NCBI RefSeq assembly: GCF_018687095.1
Contig: NZ_CP061286.1
Location: 620,001-684,000 of the forward strand
From: Polynucleobacter sp. MWH-UH25E
GTDB lineage: Bacteria > Pseudomonadota > Gammaproteobacteria > Burkholderiales > Burkholderiaceae
Direction of reading: 5' to 3'
DNA: 64,000 bases
The notes under the pieces are model-generated. The model was not told the origin of the DNA. It made no database searches and worked only from the letters and a program-made list of their open reading frames with translations. Of this stretch, positions 18,254-27,003 are shown piece after piece. Position 1 is the first letter of the stretch. Every line of letters starts with the position of its first letter. The position numbers and the translations under genes are program-made.

Positions 18254-19545
18254 GGGGTCAGGGCATCGGGCGATGTCTTTGATGATGAGTGGCTCAGGGT
18301 GAATTGCACAACATCAATACTGTGCTCGGCAAACCCTGCAGCGCAGTACATGAGATAAAAATTCCAGAGCCGAATAAAGGCTTCATCGAAGCCAAGATTA
18401 CGAATTTCTTGAAGTTTTTGATTAAAGTTGTCGCGCCAAATACAGAGTGTTTTGGCGTAATCCATTCCAAATGCAAATTCGTTTTCGATTTTTAATCCTG
18501 CTTTAGTAGCAGCAGTGTTAAAACTGGCGCGTGATGGAAGCATGCCTCCAGGAAATACATATTGTTGAATAAAGTCTGTGCTGTGACGATAGCGTTCAAA
18601 TAAATGATCGGCGATGACAATCGTTTGAATACATGCTTTACCGCCAGATTTCAGGCATTTTGCAAGCGTTTGAAAATATTCAGGCCAGTGTTTTTCACCC
18701 ACAGCCTCAAACATTTCAACTGAAGCGATTCCATCAAATTGCTCTTGGCAGTCCCGATAGTCCTGTAGGCGAACTTCAAAATGACTCGGGTTGTTCGAAA
18801 GCGATTTGAGATTTTGTAGTCGATTTTCCGCGAATGCTTTTTGCTCGGTAGACAAAGTAAGACCCGTGATTGATTTGCCGCTGAGTAACGCCTCTTCCAT
18901 AACTCCGCCCCAGCCACAACCTATTTCTAGAATGTGATCACCCGGCTTGGTATTGAGAGAGCTTAAGATGCGTTTGATTTTGGACTTTTGTGCATCGGCA
19001 AGGGTTTGCTTCGCGCCTTCAGAAAACCATGCGCTGGAATAACTCATGCTAGGGTCAAGCCATAGGCTATAGAAGGCATTGCCTAAGTCATAGTGAGCAT
19101 GAATATTTTTGCGACTACCCGATTTTGTGTTGTCTCTTAACCAATGCTTCAAACGGTAAAGAATGGATCCAAGCCAGCTGCCGTAAATTGCTTTTTCGAG
19201 GATGGTTCGGTTGCGAATGGCAAGTTCCAAAATTGCTTTTAAGTCCTTACTATCCCACTCGCCTCGAATGTAGCTTTCTGCAAAACCAATATCTCCATGA
19301 GACATTAGATCTTTGAAAACATTCCACTCGAAGATTTGAATATTAGCTTGCAGTGAATCTGCTTTATTGCCAAATTCTTTTACCTGACCATCTGGCAAAG
19401 TCATTTTGAGATAGCCACTATTTAGCTGGGATAGCAGGCCAAGAACAAATTTTGTGCTGTAGTCACCTTTAGGTGAATGCGATGCACCTCTCTTATGGTT
19501 TGAAAAATTGAGGCGTGAAAGTAAATTTTGTCCTGGGCGATTCAT
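18250..19545 (-). CDS. cfa: Cyclopropane-fatty-acid-synthase-like methyltransferase
   Basis: 431-aa SAM-dependent methyltransferase of the CFA synthase family, acting on unsaturated acyl chains of membrane phospholipids. An N-terminal lipid-binding domain (about 40-130) is followed by the catalytic domain with NIHAHYDLGNAFYSLWLD, the MSYSSAWF segment (167-174), SAM motif LEIGCGWGG (206-214), and the later EMFEAVGEKHW and CIQTIVI regions. It may make cyclopropane fatty acids or, like related enzymes beside DUF1365 and FAD genes, methylate an intermediate of another modified lipid. 4-bp overlaps on both sides show tight coupling. Confidence 0.92.
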   Translation of the reverse strand: MNRPGQNLLSRLNFSNHKRGASHSPKGDYSTKFVLGLLSQLNSGYLKMTLPDGQVKEFGNKADSLQANIQIFEWNVFKDLMSHGDIGFAESYIRGEWDSKDLKAILELAIRNRTILEKAIYGSWLGSILYRLKHWLRDNTKSGSRKNIHAHYDLGNAFYSLWLDPSMSYSSAWFSEGAKQTLADAQKSKIKRILSSLNTKPGDHILEIGCGWGGVMEEALLSGKSITGLTLSTEQKAFAENRLQNLKSLSNNPSHFEVRLQDYRDCQEQFDGIASVEMFEAVGEKHWPEYFQTLAKCLKSGGKACIQTIVIADHLFERYRHSTDFIQQYVFPGGMLPSRASFNTAATKAGLKIENEFAFGMDYAKTLCIWRDNFNQKLQEIRNLGFDEAFIRLWNFYLMYCAAGFAEHSIDVVQFTLSHSSSKTSPDALTP

Positions 19546-20327
19546 TTGCTAACTTCAAACTTGGGTGGTTTGGGCTTTGAGTGAAAGGGTACACCTTTTA
19601 GCCATAATTTCAATGCCTGCCAATGAATACGAAATATCACCCCAAGACTCATCAAGGGGTAGCGTAATAGAGCTAGATATAGAGCAGATTTAGTAAGGGG
19701 GCGACTAATTCCGCTGATGCTGGTGTTAATGAGCGGTAGTCCATCTTCATGCAGCTCAATTCTGGCAAGGATGTTTCGTTTGGATTGGCTATCTTCGGCA
19801 AATAAGAACCGAAATTGGTACTCACCACGGACATCGCAAAATGGTGAGACATGAAATACCTTTTTGCTGCTGAGTGTTTCGCCAGATCGAAGTGCTTCAC
19901 CAGAATCTTTATGCAGCAAATAGCAATGACGCTCCCCAAAAGTATTGTTTACTTCAGCTAAGATTGCGCGGACTCTTTTATCGGCTCCAGTGCAAATCCA
20001 AAAACTGACGGGATTAAAGACATACCCCAGAACCCTGGGAAAGGTCTGCAGCCAAATTTCACCATCAATTTGGCTGATGCCATATTTCTGCAAAATACCT
20101 TCTATCCATGCAAGGCTATCTGCTTCGCCGCGACCGTGATCTTTATCGTAGAAAGAACATAAGCCTAGTCGATTGTCGTTTAAGCCTGAGTCAGTCAAAA
20201 GGAGTGGGTCACCTTTGCGTGCCCGCATAGGAATGGAGATGGTGAAAACACCATATGAGAATGCATTTTTTGCTGGCCTTAAACGGCTATGCTTGACTAC
20301 TCCAAAGTTGATCTTTGCTTGATTCAT
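19542..20327 (-). CDS. DUF1365 family protein
   Basis: 261-aa protein of the DUF1365 family, almost always found beside cfa and FAD-dependent amine-oxidase-like genes. Recognisable blocks are the opening VKHSRLRPAKNAFSYGVF, QTFPRVLGYVFNPVSFWIC, and the later HVSPFCDVRGEYQFRF. No catalytic motif is established for the family. Its start directly abuts the stop of the FAD protein gene and its stop overlaps cfa by 4 bp, so it is made together with them. A role in modifying unsaturated membrane lipids is inference from this constant company. Confidence 0.9.
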   Translation of the reverse strand: MNQAKINFGVVKHSRLRPAKNAFSYGVFTISIPMRARKGDPLLLTDSGLNDNRLGLCSFYDKDHGRGEADSLAWIEGILQKYGISQIDGEIWLQTFPRVLGYVFNPVSFWICTGADKRVRAILAEVNNTFGERHCYLLHKDSGEALRSGETLSSKKVFHVSPFCDVRGEYQFRFLFAEDSQSKRNILARIELHEDGLPLINTSISGISRPLTKSALYLALLRYPLMSLGVIFRIHWQALKLWLKGVPFHSKPKPPKFEVSK

Positions 20328-21713
20328 TTAGCAAGTATCTTGCTTTGGCATAGTGTTTAATGGCGAGTGAAGGCTCTCGACTAATGCCTCTGCAACGAGT
20401 TCTCCAGAGCGTAATCCATCTTCGTGAAACCCAAATCCGGTCCAGGCACCGCAATACCAGATTGAGTGCGTCCCTTGAATAAGTGGTAATTCTTTTTGTG
20501 CCTGAATAGCCTTCATATCAAACACAGGATGTGAATACTGAATTTCTTGTTGTACTAATTTTGGATTGGGTTCTGCGGAGGGGTTTAAGCTCACAATGAT
20601 TTGTGTGTCCTTCAGCTCTTTTGGTAGCGGCTGTAGAAGGTTTATGAGGTAGTTCACGCTCACATGTTGCTTGGACGATGGTGTAGTGCCCGATTTAGCG
20701 GTGTAGTTCCACGCCGCCCAGCAACGTTTCGTTTCCGGTAGAAAATTGGTATCGGTGTGGAGTATGGCGCGATTCTCTTGGTATGGAATTGCAGCCAAAA
20801 TATCTTTGGCTTCTTGATCAATGCCGTGAAGCAAAGTTAGCGTTTGATCGCTATGGCAGGCCATCACCACTTCGTCAAATAAGGCAGATCCTGAAGCGCT
20901 AATAACTTCCGCAGCAGATCCATCGTGAGCTGCATTAACACGTAAAACATTCTCGCGTTTGATGACGACTTGATTTTGTTCGAGAGCATGTACGATACGC
21001 TTGACGTATTCACGTGACCCTCCCTGAACTGTAAGCCACTGAGGCCGATTCTGAATTTGTAAAAGACCATGATTATGACAAAAGCGGATCATGGTTTGAA
21101 TAGGAAATTCGAGCATCTGCTCAACAGAGCATGACCAAATTGCGCCAATCATCGGCAAGAAATAATTTTCTCTGAAGCTTTGGCTAAAACGATTCCGATC
21201 TAAGAAGCTTGCAATGGTTTCATCGGGTTCTGAATATTGATGACCAGCGGCAATTTGATCGTGAGCCAATTTAGTTGCCATGCGATTGAAGCGCAGGATG
21301 TCATAAGTCATCCGCCAGAAAGAGATCGATAGCAAATTAGATCGTTGGCCAAAGAGGGAATTAATGTCATTACCAGCCCACTCAAGTTTGGGGTGAGATG
21401 GATTTTTTTCAGAGGTATCAATGGAAACCGAAAAAGACATTTCAGAGGGCGCTATTGGGACCTGAATCTCTTCAAAGAGCCTTACTAGGCGAGGATAAGT
21501 CTTGCGATTGAAAACTAGAAAACCAGTGTCGACGCCATAAGACAATTGCTTGCCATCATGCTCATATGTGAAGCCAACAGTATTGCTATGCCCGCCAATG
21601 TGGTTCCCGCCCTCATACAAGGTAAGTTCTATATTGGGTTGCTGGCGAAGTGCATATGCGCATCCTAAGCCAGAAATGCCAGCGCCGATGATGGCAATTC
21701 TTTTTTTGCTCAC
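20328..21713 (-). CDS. FAD-dependent amine-oxidase-like protein (lipid operon)
   Basis: 461-aa flavoprotein with an N-terminal Rossmann FAD site GAGISGLGCAYAL (starting near residue 10), and the GG doublet with a conserved glutamate (YEGGNHIGGHSNTV). A C-terminal motif (YCGAWTGFGFHEDGLRSG) closes the FAD domain. It belongs to the NAD(P)-binding/amine oxidase group annotated beside cfa and DUF1365; in such clusters a desaturase or oxidase acting on acyl chains has been proposed. Overlaps: 4 bp with the glutathione peroxidase gene upstream, none but contiguous with DUF1365 downstream. Confidence 0.88.
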   Translation of the reverse strand: MSKKRIAIIGAGISGLGCAYALRQQPNIELTLYEGGNHIGGHSNTVGFTYEHDGKQLSYGVDTGFLVFNRKTYPRLVRLFEEIQVPIAPSEMSFSVSIDTSEKNPSHPKLEWAGNDINSLFGQRSNLLSISFWRMTYDILRFNRMATKLAHDQIAAGHQYSEPDETIASFLDRNRFSQSFRENYFLPMIGAIWSCSVEQMLEFPIQTMIRFCHNHGLLQIQNRPQWLTVQGGSREYVKRIVHALEQNQVVIKRENVLRVNAAHDGSAAEVISASGSALFDEVVMACHSDQTLTLLHGIDQEAKDILAAIPYQENRAILHTDTNFLPETKRCWAAWNYTAKSGTTPSSKQHVSVNYLINLLQPLPKELKDTQIIVSLNPSAEPNPKLVQQEIQYSHPVFDMKAIQAQKELPLIQGTHSIWYCGAWTGFGFHEDGLRSGELVAEALVESLHSPLNTMPKQDTC

Positions 21714-22291
21714 TGCGCTTTTTCCTCTAAAAGTTTCTCGATCTGATCAGTAATTGAATTGCTTGTCGGTTTTGTAACGCTACCGAAGGAATCTACCACG
21801 TTACCTTTGCGATCGATCAAGTATTTGTAAAAGTTCCACTTCGGTGTAGTGCCAGTTTTTGCAATTAGCATTTTGAAAAATGGATTTGGATTGTTTCCAG
21901 ATACACTACTTTTTGCAAACATTGGAAATTTGACGTCATAAGTGTTTTTGCAGAAATCAGCAATTTCTTTGTTACTGCCAGGTTCTTGTTGCCCAAAATC
22001 ATTTGATGGGAATCCTAAAACGACAAAGCCTTTGTCTTTATATTTGGCGTAAATTTTTTCAAGCCCCTCATATTGGCTTGTAAATCCACAAAAGCTAGCA
22101 GTATTAACAACCAAAATAACTTTGCCTTGATATTGGCAGAGGTTTTGGGGCGCATCATCTTGTAGACGAGGGAAGGTATGGGATAACAGGGGGCCGCAGC
22201 TAGATGCAGCTTGTGCGGTGTTAAAAAGGGAAAATCCAATAAAAAATAGGAAGATCCAAATGGTCAAGCGGCGATTTACTATAGGGTTCAT
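21710..22291 (-). CDS. Glutathione peroxidase family protein, exported
   Basis: 193-aa thiol peroxidase of the GPx family reducing hydroperoxides, possibly lipid peroxides. The peroxidatic residue is cysteine (NTASFCGFTSQYEGL), not selenocysteine; the Gln of FGQQEPGSN and Trp of KWNFYKYL complete the catalytic set. An N-terminal hydrophobic segment (TIWIFLFFIGFSLFNTAQA) is a signal peptide with AQA cleavage, so it acts in the periplasm. It is the first gene of the minus-strand lipid operon, which suggests peroxide protection is produced along with lipid modification. Confidence 0.9.
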   Translation of the reverse strand: MNPIVNRRLTIWIFLFFIGFSLFNTAQAASSCGPLLSHTFPRLQDDAPQNLCQYQGKVILVVNTASFCGFTSQYEGLEKIYAKYKDKGFVVLGFPSNDFGQQEPGSNKEIADFCKNTYDVKFPMFAKSSVSGNNPNPFFKMLIAKTGTTPKWNFYKYLIDRKGNVVDSFGSVTKPTSNSITDQIEKLLEEKAQ

Positions 22292-22381
22292 AAGGTCTCC
22301 ATTCTTCTTGTTTTGCCTGCCAAGTCTAAGTCATTCTGATGAATATCGCAGGGCAAGACTCAAAGCTATTAATATTGCAAT

Positions 22382-22870
22382 ATGAGTACATATTCTTCGC
22401 CCTCTTTTGAATCTAAAGTCTGCACCCCAGCACAACTTCAAGAGCGTATTTCAAAATTACCAAGACCCATTGTTTTTACCAATGGCGTCTTTGATATTTT
22501 GCATCGTGGGCATGCCAGCTATCTCGCTCAGGCACGTGCACTGGGTGCCAGCCTGGTGGTGGGAGTTAATTCAGATGCCTCAGTCAAAATGTTGGGTAAG
22601 GGTGATGATAGGCCAATCAATACTGAAGCTGATCGTCAAGCATTGCTAGCAGCATTGGAGAGTGTTGACTTAGTAGTTGTGTTTTCCGAACAAACGCCAG
22701 TGAATTTAATTGAGCAAATTCATCCGGATATTTATGTCAAGGGTGGAGATTATGAAATCGATATCTTAGCTGAAACTAAGCTAGTAAAAACATGGGGAGG
22801 CAAAGCTATTGCTATCCCATTTTTGTATGAGCGCTCAACTACTAGCTTATTGGGAAAAATACGTTCATAG
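22382..22870 (+). CDS. hldE: D-glycero-beta-D-manno-heptose-1-phosphate adenylyltransferase
   Basis: 162-aa nucleotidyltransferase equivalent to the C-terminal domain of HldE (RfaE2), making ADP-heptose for the LPS inner core. The signature FTNGVFDILHRGHASYLAQAR (nucleotide-binding HxGH variant HRGH) is near residues 32-52, followed by VVGVNSDASVKMLGKGDDRP. The kinase domain is absent, so this is the split, monofunctional form (HldC-like naming is also used). It is flanked by divergent/convergent unrelated genes and has its own promoter region of about 90 bp. Confidence 0.92.
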   Translation: MSTYSSPSFESKVCTPAQLQERISKLPRPIVFTNGVFDILHRGHASYLAQARALGASLVVGVNSDASVKMLGKGDDRPINTEADRQALLAALESVDLVVVFSEQTPVNLIEQIHPDIYVKGGDYEIDILAETKLVKTWGGKAIAIPFLYERSTTSLLGKIRS

Positions 22871-22891
22871 AAGATTGTTTGCTTTTTGGTT

Positions 22892-23704
22892 TTAGATATT
22901 TTTTAAAAGCCAAGCCCAAACACCACGTAACACCAGGCCTTCACTGACTTCAATCTTCGGGGTGCTTAGTACATTGGCCTGCTGAATTTGATTCATAAGC
23001 GTCTTTGCATTGCCCCCATCAAGCCAAATTTTTTCAATTGGCAAATTCATTTTTTTAGCCAGATCTAGTGCATATTGAATTGCACCAATCTGTGCCGCAT
23101 CACAACCGCCAATAATGGCTTCGTTTGTAGATGTTCCAAATCCTGGCGCAGATGCATCGCGAACTGCAAGTGGTAGCTGCGCTGTATTGGCTTCAAGGCT
23201 CTGGTGCATCAAGCTGAGGCCTGGCAGAATCCAGCCACCGTAGTGCACACCATTTGAGCCTAGTAGGTCGATAGTCGTTGCGGTACCCGCATTGATGATG
23301 AGCGCGTTTGATTTGGATAGGGAGCGGGCGCCAATAATAGCGCTCCAGCGATCAGCCCCTAATTTACTTGGGTCTTGATAAAGTGTGCGCACTCCATCAA
23401 AGGCGTCATCACCACTCAGTTGTTTCCATTGAATATCTTGCCATTGTGGAAATAAAGACTGGAGTTGTTGGATTGCCTCTGTACCAGCAACACAGCTAAA
23501 TGCAATTGCATCAGGCTTTGGCAATGTTTTAGAGATGTAATCAGCCAACTCCGCGCGATGTTCTGGAGATTTTAGTGATTGAGTGCTAATTGATCCGGAG
23601 TAATCCCATAATTTTTTCTGTTGATCGGACGGTTGTTTTGTGGACTCGACTGCAGCCCACTTGAGGCGCGTATTACCAACATCAAAAATTAAATATAGGC
23701 TCAT
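22892..23704 (-). CDS. coaX: Type III pantothenate kinase
   Basis: 270-aa CoaX that phosphorylates pantothenate in the first step of CoA synthesis. The phosphate-binding motif DVGNTRLKWA is at residues 8-17, GADRWSAIIGA and INAGTATTIDLL are in the middle, and GGWILPGLSLM follows. It starts in 4-bp overlap with birA, a pairing seen widely in betaproteobacteria. This non-homologous kinase replaces CoaA, and with coaD later in the window it covers two steps of the pathway. Confidence 0.95.
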   Translation of the reverse strand: MSLYLIFDVGNTRLKWAAVESTKQPSDQQKKLWDYSGSISTQSLKSPEHRAELADYISKTLPKPDAIAFSCVAGTEAIQQLQSLFPQWQDIQWKQLSGDDAFDGVRTLYQDPSKLGADRWSAIIGARSLSKSNALIINAGTATTIDLLGSNGVHYGGWILPGLSLMHQSLEANTAQLPLAVRDASAPGFGTSTNEAIIGGCDAAQIGAIQYALDLAKKMNLPIEKIWLDGGNAKTLMNQIQQANVLSTPKIEVSEGLVLRGVWAWLLKNI

Positions 23705-24498
23705 GACTGCACTCTTAAAGAAACATCGCCTGCATAAATTGAAAGCACTTTTTCATCTTTTTCAAGCAAAAGCGCGCCATCCATGCCGATACCTTTTGCT
23801 ATCCCATACACAGGCTCTTTACCTGCCCCTGAAAGGCAGACGGCTTGATTTGCATAGGCGTCCCATGTGCTCCATGCCTGCTGATAAGGAGTAAATCCTT
23901 GAGTATCAAAGTCTTGAAAGTGTTGCACTAAGGAATCAAGCAAGCTTAACCAAAGATACTCGGCGTCTGGTAGCTCTGAATTTTTTGGCAACAGATCCTC
24001 AATTGCACTGACTTTTACACCGACCTCATGAAGATTTTTTTCTATTGAACTTGCATTGCGTAAATTGAGACCAATACCAACAATCATCCAACTTGGGTCG
24101 GTCGGTTTTGCTTGCCCACCCTCAATCAAAATTCCGCCAAGTTTGGCGTTGTTTAACAGTAAATCATTTGGCCACTTCAGACGAAGACCAGATTGCAATA
24201 GCAGCGACTTATTTAGATTGCAAGCTCTCGCAATGCCTTCAATTACCGCTAAGCCCACTAGTAGACTAAGGCCAGCTAATTGAGCAGGGCTTCTCTTGAA
24301 GGGGTAGGCAACGGAAAAGCAGATGGAGTCATCTGGATTTGATAACCAAGCGCGACCAGCCCTCCCTTTTCCGGCAGTTTGTCTATAGGCAATTCTGGCT
24401 ACAGGGTCAATTAACTGGCCCGAGCGCCAACGATCCAGAAGATCATCATTGGTGGACTTGGTCTCGGCAACACGTTCGAGGATGCAATTAGCAGTCAT
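23701..24498 (-). CDS. birA: Biotin--[acetyl-CoA-carboxylase] ligase
   Basis: 265-aa biotin protein ligase that activates biotin and attaches it to AccB. The biotinyl-AMP loop is TAGKGRAGRAWLS (near 43-55) and the catalytic lysine region is LRLKWPNDLLLNNAKLGGIL. There is no N-terminal helix-turn-helix domain, so this is the monofunctional class that does not repress transcription. A small C-terminal SH3-like domain follows. It is translationally coupled to coaX downstream. Confidence 0.93.
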   Translation of the reverse strand: MTANCILERVAETKSTNDDLLDRWRSGQLIDPVARIAYRQTAGKGRAGRAWLSNPDDSICFSVAYPFKRSPAQLAGLSLLVGLAVIEGIARACNLNKSLLLQSGLRLKWPNDLLLNNAKLGGILIEGGQAKPTDPSWMIVGIGLNLRNASSIEKNLHEVGVKVSAIEDLLPKNSELPDAEYLWLSLLDSLVQHFQDFDTQGFTPYQQAWSTWDAYANQAVCLSGAGKEPVYGIAKGIGMDGALLLEKDEKVLSIYAGDVSLRVQS

Positions 24499-24535
24499 TT
24501 CGCCATTGTAGAAAGGTCTGACCTAGAATTGTGGA

Positions 24536-25636
24536 ATGCATTCAAAAGATCACCGCCCTCGTCAGTTGTTATGGCCATTGCAGGCCATGCCGCTTGCGCG
24601 TGCAATGAGTCTCATTTATGCCTTATTGATTGTATATATGAGCTTAAACCCGTTTGATTTTGATTTTCATAATGGTATTGGCGCATATGCATGGATTGAT
24701 GCCCCCTTGCCACGATTTATTACGCTTTTCGATGTTTCGGTAAATATCTTGGCTTATATCCCTTTTGGATTTTTATTAGTTTTCGCTGCCTACCCACGTT
24801 GGCAAAATTTTGTTGCATTAGGTATAGCCATTGGTTTGAGCGCAGTATTGGCGTTGAGCGTGGAAACTTTACAGTCATGGTTGCCAACGCGTATCCCCAG
24901 TTTGATGGATTGGTGGGCAAATGTATTTGGAGGTTTATTGGGCGCTTTGTTGGCTATTCCTCTGGGTCCCCAGTGGTTATCTGGAAGTGCGTTACGGCGA
25001 AGATTTGATCAGTGGTTTGGTTTGAACTGGGCGGTATGTGCACTCTTCCTGCTTTTCCCGTGGTCGCAAATTTATCCGCAAAGTTCATGGCTAGGTGTTG
25101 GTGTTTGGGGGCATGTCATTTTTGGCTCAATTGATTGGGGAACTCTTGTGGTCAATCAAATTGCTCAGGAGATGTTCATTACCGGTTTTTGTTGGCTTGG
25201 TGTGGCTCTGCTTCTTTCTTTGGGGATGCGCGTCAAAGCACCCCAGTGGCAGATCTTAAATGGCTTGCTCTGCTTCACGGTTGTTCTGAAAACCTTATTT
25301 ACAGCACTGCAATTTGGTGTTGAGTTCAGCTTTATTTGGCTAACTACAGGTGCGTTTTGGGGAATGTCTTTAGCAACAATCGCCTTGCGTTGGGCTTTGA
25401 GGTTGCCTCAGAGAACCAAATGGTTTTTGGCAATATGTTGTTTGATTGGCGTCACTGTTGTTATTAACATAATGCCCGATAATCCTTATTTCATTTTGAC
25501 TTTAAGACATTGGAATCAAGGACGACTATTGCACTTTAATGAGTTGATGCAGTGGGTATCAGTCATATGGTTACCGATGGCTTTTATTTGGATGATTCGT
25601 AAAGCATTTCGCCCTCAACCACATTCTCAATACTGA
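24536..25636 (+). CDS. VanZ-like multi-pass membrane protein
   Basis: 366-aa integral membrane protein. Residues about 25-145 form a VanZ-like domain with the conserved pattern SVETLQSWLPTRIPSLMD then NVFGGLLGA and an upstream FDVSVNILAYIPFGF. The remaining 220 residues contain about six more hydrophobic helices not found in short VanZ proteins. VanZ confers low-level teicoplanin resistance in enterococci, but in Gram-negative bacteria the role is unknown and resistance should not be inferred. It is followed 12 bp later by the ferredoxin gene. Confidence 0.82.
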   Translation: MHSKDHRPRQLLWPLQAMPLARAMSLIYALLIVYMSLNPFDFDFHNGIGAYAWIDAPLPRFITLFDVSVNILAYIPFGFLLVFAAYPRWQNFVALGIAIGLSAVLALSVETLQSWLPTRIPSLMDWWANVFGGLLGALLAIPLGPQWLSGSALRRRFDQWFGLNWAVCALFLLFPWSQIYPQSSWLGVGVWGHVIFGSIDWGTLVVNQIAQEMFITGFCWLGVALLLSLGMRVKAPQWQILNGLLCFTVVLKTLFTALQFGVEFSFIWLTTGAFWGMSLATIALRWALRLPQRTKWFLAICCLIGVTVVINIMPDNPYFILTLRHWNQGRLLHFNELMQWVSVIWLPMAFIWMIRKAFRPQPHSQY

Positions 25637-25648
25637 ATCTATTTACCC

Positions 25649-25957
25649 ATGGCTTTTTCTCACCATTTATTTTTTTGTTTAAACCAGCGTAGCAACGGCG
25701 AAGATTGTTGCGATCGTCATAATGCATTTGCTCTATTTGAGTATGCGAAGAATAGAGTTAAAGAATTGGGCCTTGCGGGCCCTGGAAAAATTCGGGTCAA
25801 CAAAGCGGGCTGCCTAGACCGTTGTGCTGATGGCCCGGTAATGGTTGTGTATCCAGAGGGTGTTTGGTATACCTTGATTGATCAAGAAGATGTGGAGGAG
25901 ATTATTCAATCCCACTTAATTAAAGGCTCTCCTGTAGCTCGCTTGCAGCTTGCCTAG
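25649..25957 (+). CDS. (2Fe-2S) thioredoxin-like ferredoxin
   Basis: 102-aa protein of the thioredoxin-like 2Fe-2S ferredoxin family. Cluster ligands fit the C...C...C-x3-C pattern: LFFCLNQR and DCCDRH near the N-terminus, and NKAGCLDRCADGPVMVVYPEG in the middle. The YPEGVWYTL segment is characteristic. Electron partner unknown. It lies between the VanZ gene and the hydrolase gene on the same strand with short gaps. Confidence 0.88.
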   Translation: MAFSHHLFFCLNQRSNGEDCCDRHNAFALFEYAKNRVKELGLAGPGKIRVNKAGCLDRCADGPVMVVYPEGVWYTLIDQEDVEEIIQSHLIKGSPVARLQLA

Positions 25958-25995
25958 ATAGATTTAGCCGTTTTTTATTGTTGAAAGTATTACGT

Positions 25996-26712
25996 ATGAA
26001 TAGCCGTACTAAATTAATTCAGATTGATGGAATTGTTGGCCCAATCGAAATGTCGATTGATCTTCCGGATGAGCTGAAAAACGATCCCAACTTTGCGGTG
26101 CGCGGTCTGGCATTGGTGGCTCACCCTCATCCGTTGATGGGTGGAACCATGGATAACAAGGTTGCCCAAACGATGGCCCGTTCATTCAACCAATTGGGTT
26201 ATGTAAGCGTGCGCCCTAATTTTCGTGGCGTTGGTGGAACCGCTGGGGTACATGATGATGGTGTTGGGGAACTAGAGGATTTACTACACGTCACTGAATG
26301 GATGCAAACCCCATCTAGTTGGTCTCAGTTTGAGGCGACTGCTAGTCACCCTTGGGTTAATTTGGCGAATACTTTGCCGTTAGTGGTTTCTGGGTTTTCA
26401 TTCGGCAGCTTTGTGGGTAGTCATCTGGTTCAGCGATTGGCAGAGTTGGGTAGGCCAGCTGAGCGTCTCGTGATGGTGGGAAGCGCTGCTGGTAAATGGA
26501 CTTTGGCGCAAGTGCCTGCAGACACGATTTTGATTCACGGTGAATTGGATGAAACTATTCCTTTGATTGATGTGCTGGACTGGGCGCGCCCACAAGAATT
26601 AACAGTCCAAGTAGTGCCTGGCGCTGATCATTTTTTCCATCGCAGATTGCATTGCATCCGCAACATCATTACTGGCGCTTGGTTAGGTATGCCAGATCAT
26701 CGTAAGCAATAA
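25996..26712 (+). CDS. Alpha/beta hydrolase (YfhR/COG2945-like)
   Basis: 238-aa serine hydrolase. ATG 25996 is preferred over TTG 25978. The nucleophile elbow is GFSFGSF, the acid is probably in HGELDETIPL and the catalytic His in GADHFFHRRL; the oxyanion region HPHPLMGGTMDNKV and the RPNFRGVGGTAG block place it in the COG2945 group. Substrate unknown; esters or dienelactone-like compounds are possible. It precedes the ybeD-lipB-lipA run by 15 bp and may be transcribed with it. Confidence 0.87.
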   Translation: MNSRTKLIQIDGIVGPIEMSIDLPDELKNDPNFAVRGLALVAHPHPLMGGTMDNKVAQTMARSFNQLGYVSVRPNFRGVGGTAGVHDDGVGELEDLLHVTEWMQTPSSWSQFEATASHPWVNLANTLPLVVSGFSFGSFVGSHLVQRLAELGRPAERLVMVGSAAGKWTLAQVPADTILIHGELDETIPLIDVLDWARPQELTVQVVPGADHFFHRRLHCIRNIITGAWLGMPDHRKQ

Positions 26713-26727
26713 GAGAAGAGCCTCGAT

Positions 26728-26994
26728 ATGTCCGAAGAAAAATCTTTAATTGAATATCCATCCCTCTTTCCCATCAAGGTCATGGGGAAAAATATTCCTG
26801 AGTATTTGCCAGCCATTGTGCATATTGCAAAACAGTTTGATCCTACCTTTGATGAAAGCAAGGTAGAGCAGCGACCTTCAAAGGATGGAAATTATTTGGG
26901 TATTACATTGCCCATTACGGCAACTAGTCGAGAGCAATTGGATGAGCTCTATCGCACCTTATCTACTCATCCAATGGTGAGCATTGTTCTCTAA
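26728..26994 (+). CDS. ybeD: DUF493 (YbeD-like) protein
   Basis: 88-aa small protein of the YbeD/DUF493 family with an ACT-like fold. Visible family blocks are LIEYPSLFPIKVMG at the start and LYRTLSTHPMVSIVL at the end. It sits directly before lipB, as it does in enterobacteria (ybeD-lipB), so a link to lipoate metabolism is possible but unproven. Spacing to lipB is 9 bp. Confidence 0.9.
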   Translation: MSEEKSLIEYPSLFPIKVMGKNIPEYLPAIVHIAKQFDPTFDESKVEQRPSKDGNYLGITLPITATSREQLDELYRTLSTHPMVSIVL

Positions 26995-27003
26995 GACTGC
27001 TTG

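Noticed and set aside
24536..25636. Glycopeptide resistance gene
   Set aside because: The VanZ fold is widespread in bacteria without resistance; no other van genes are present.
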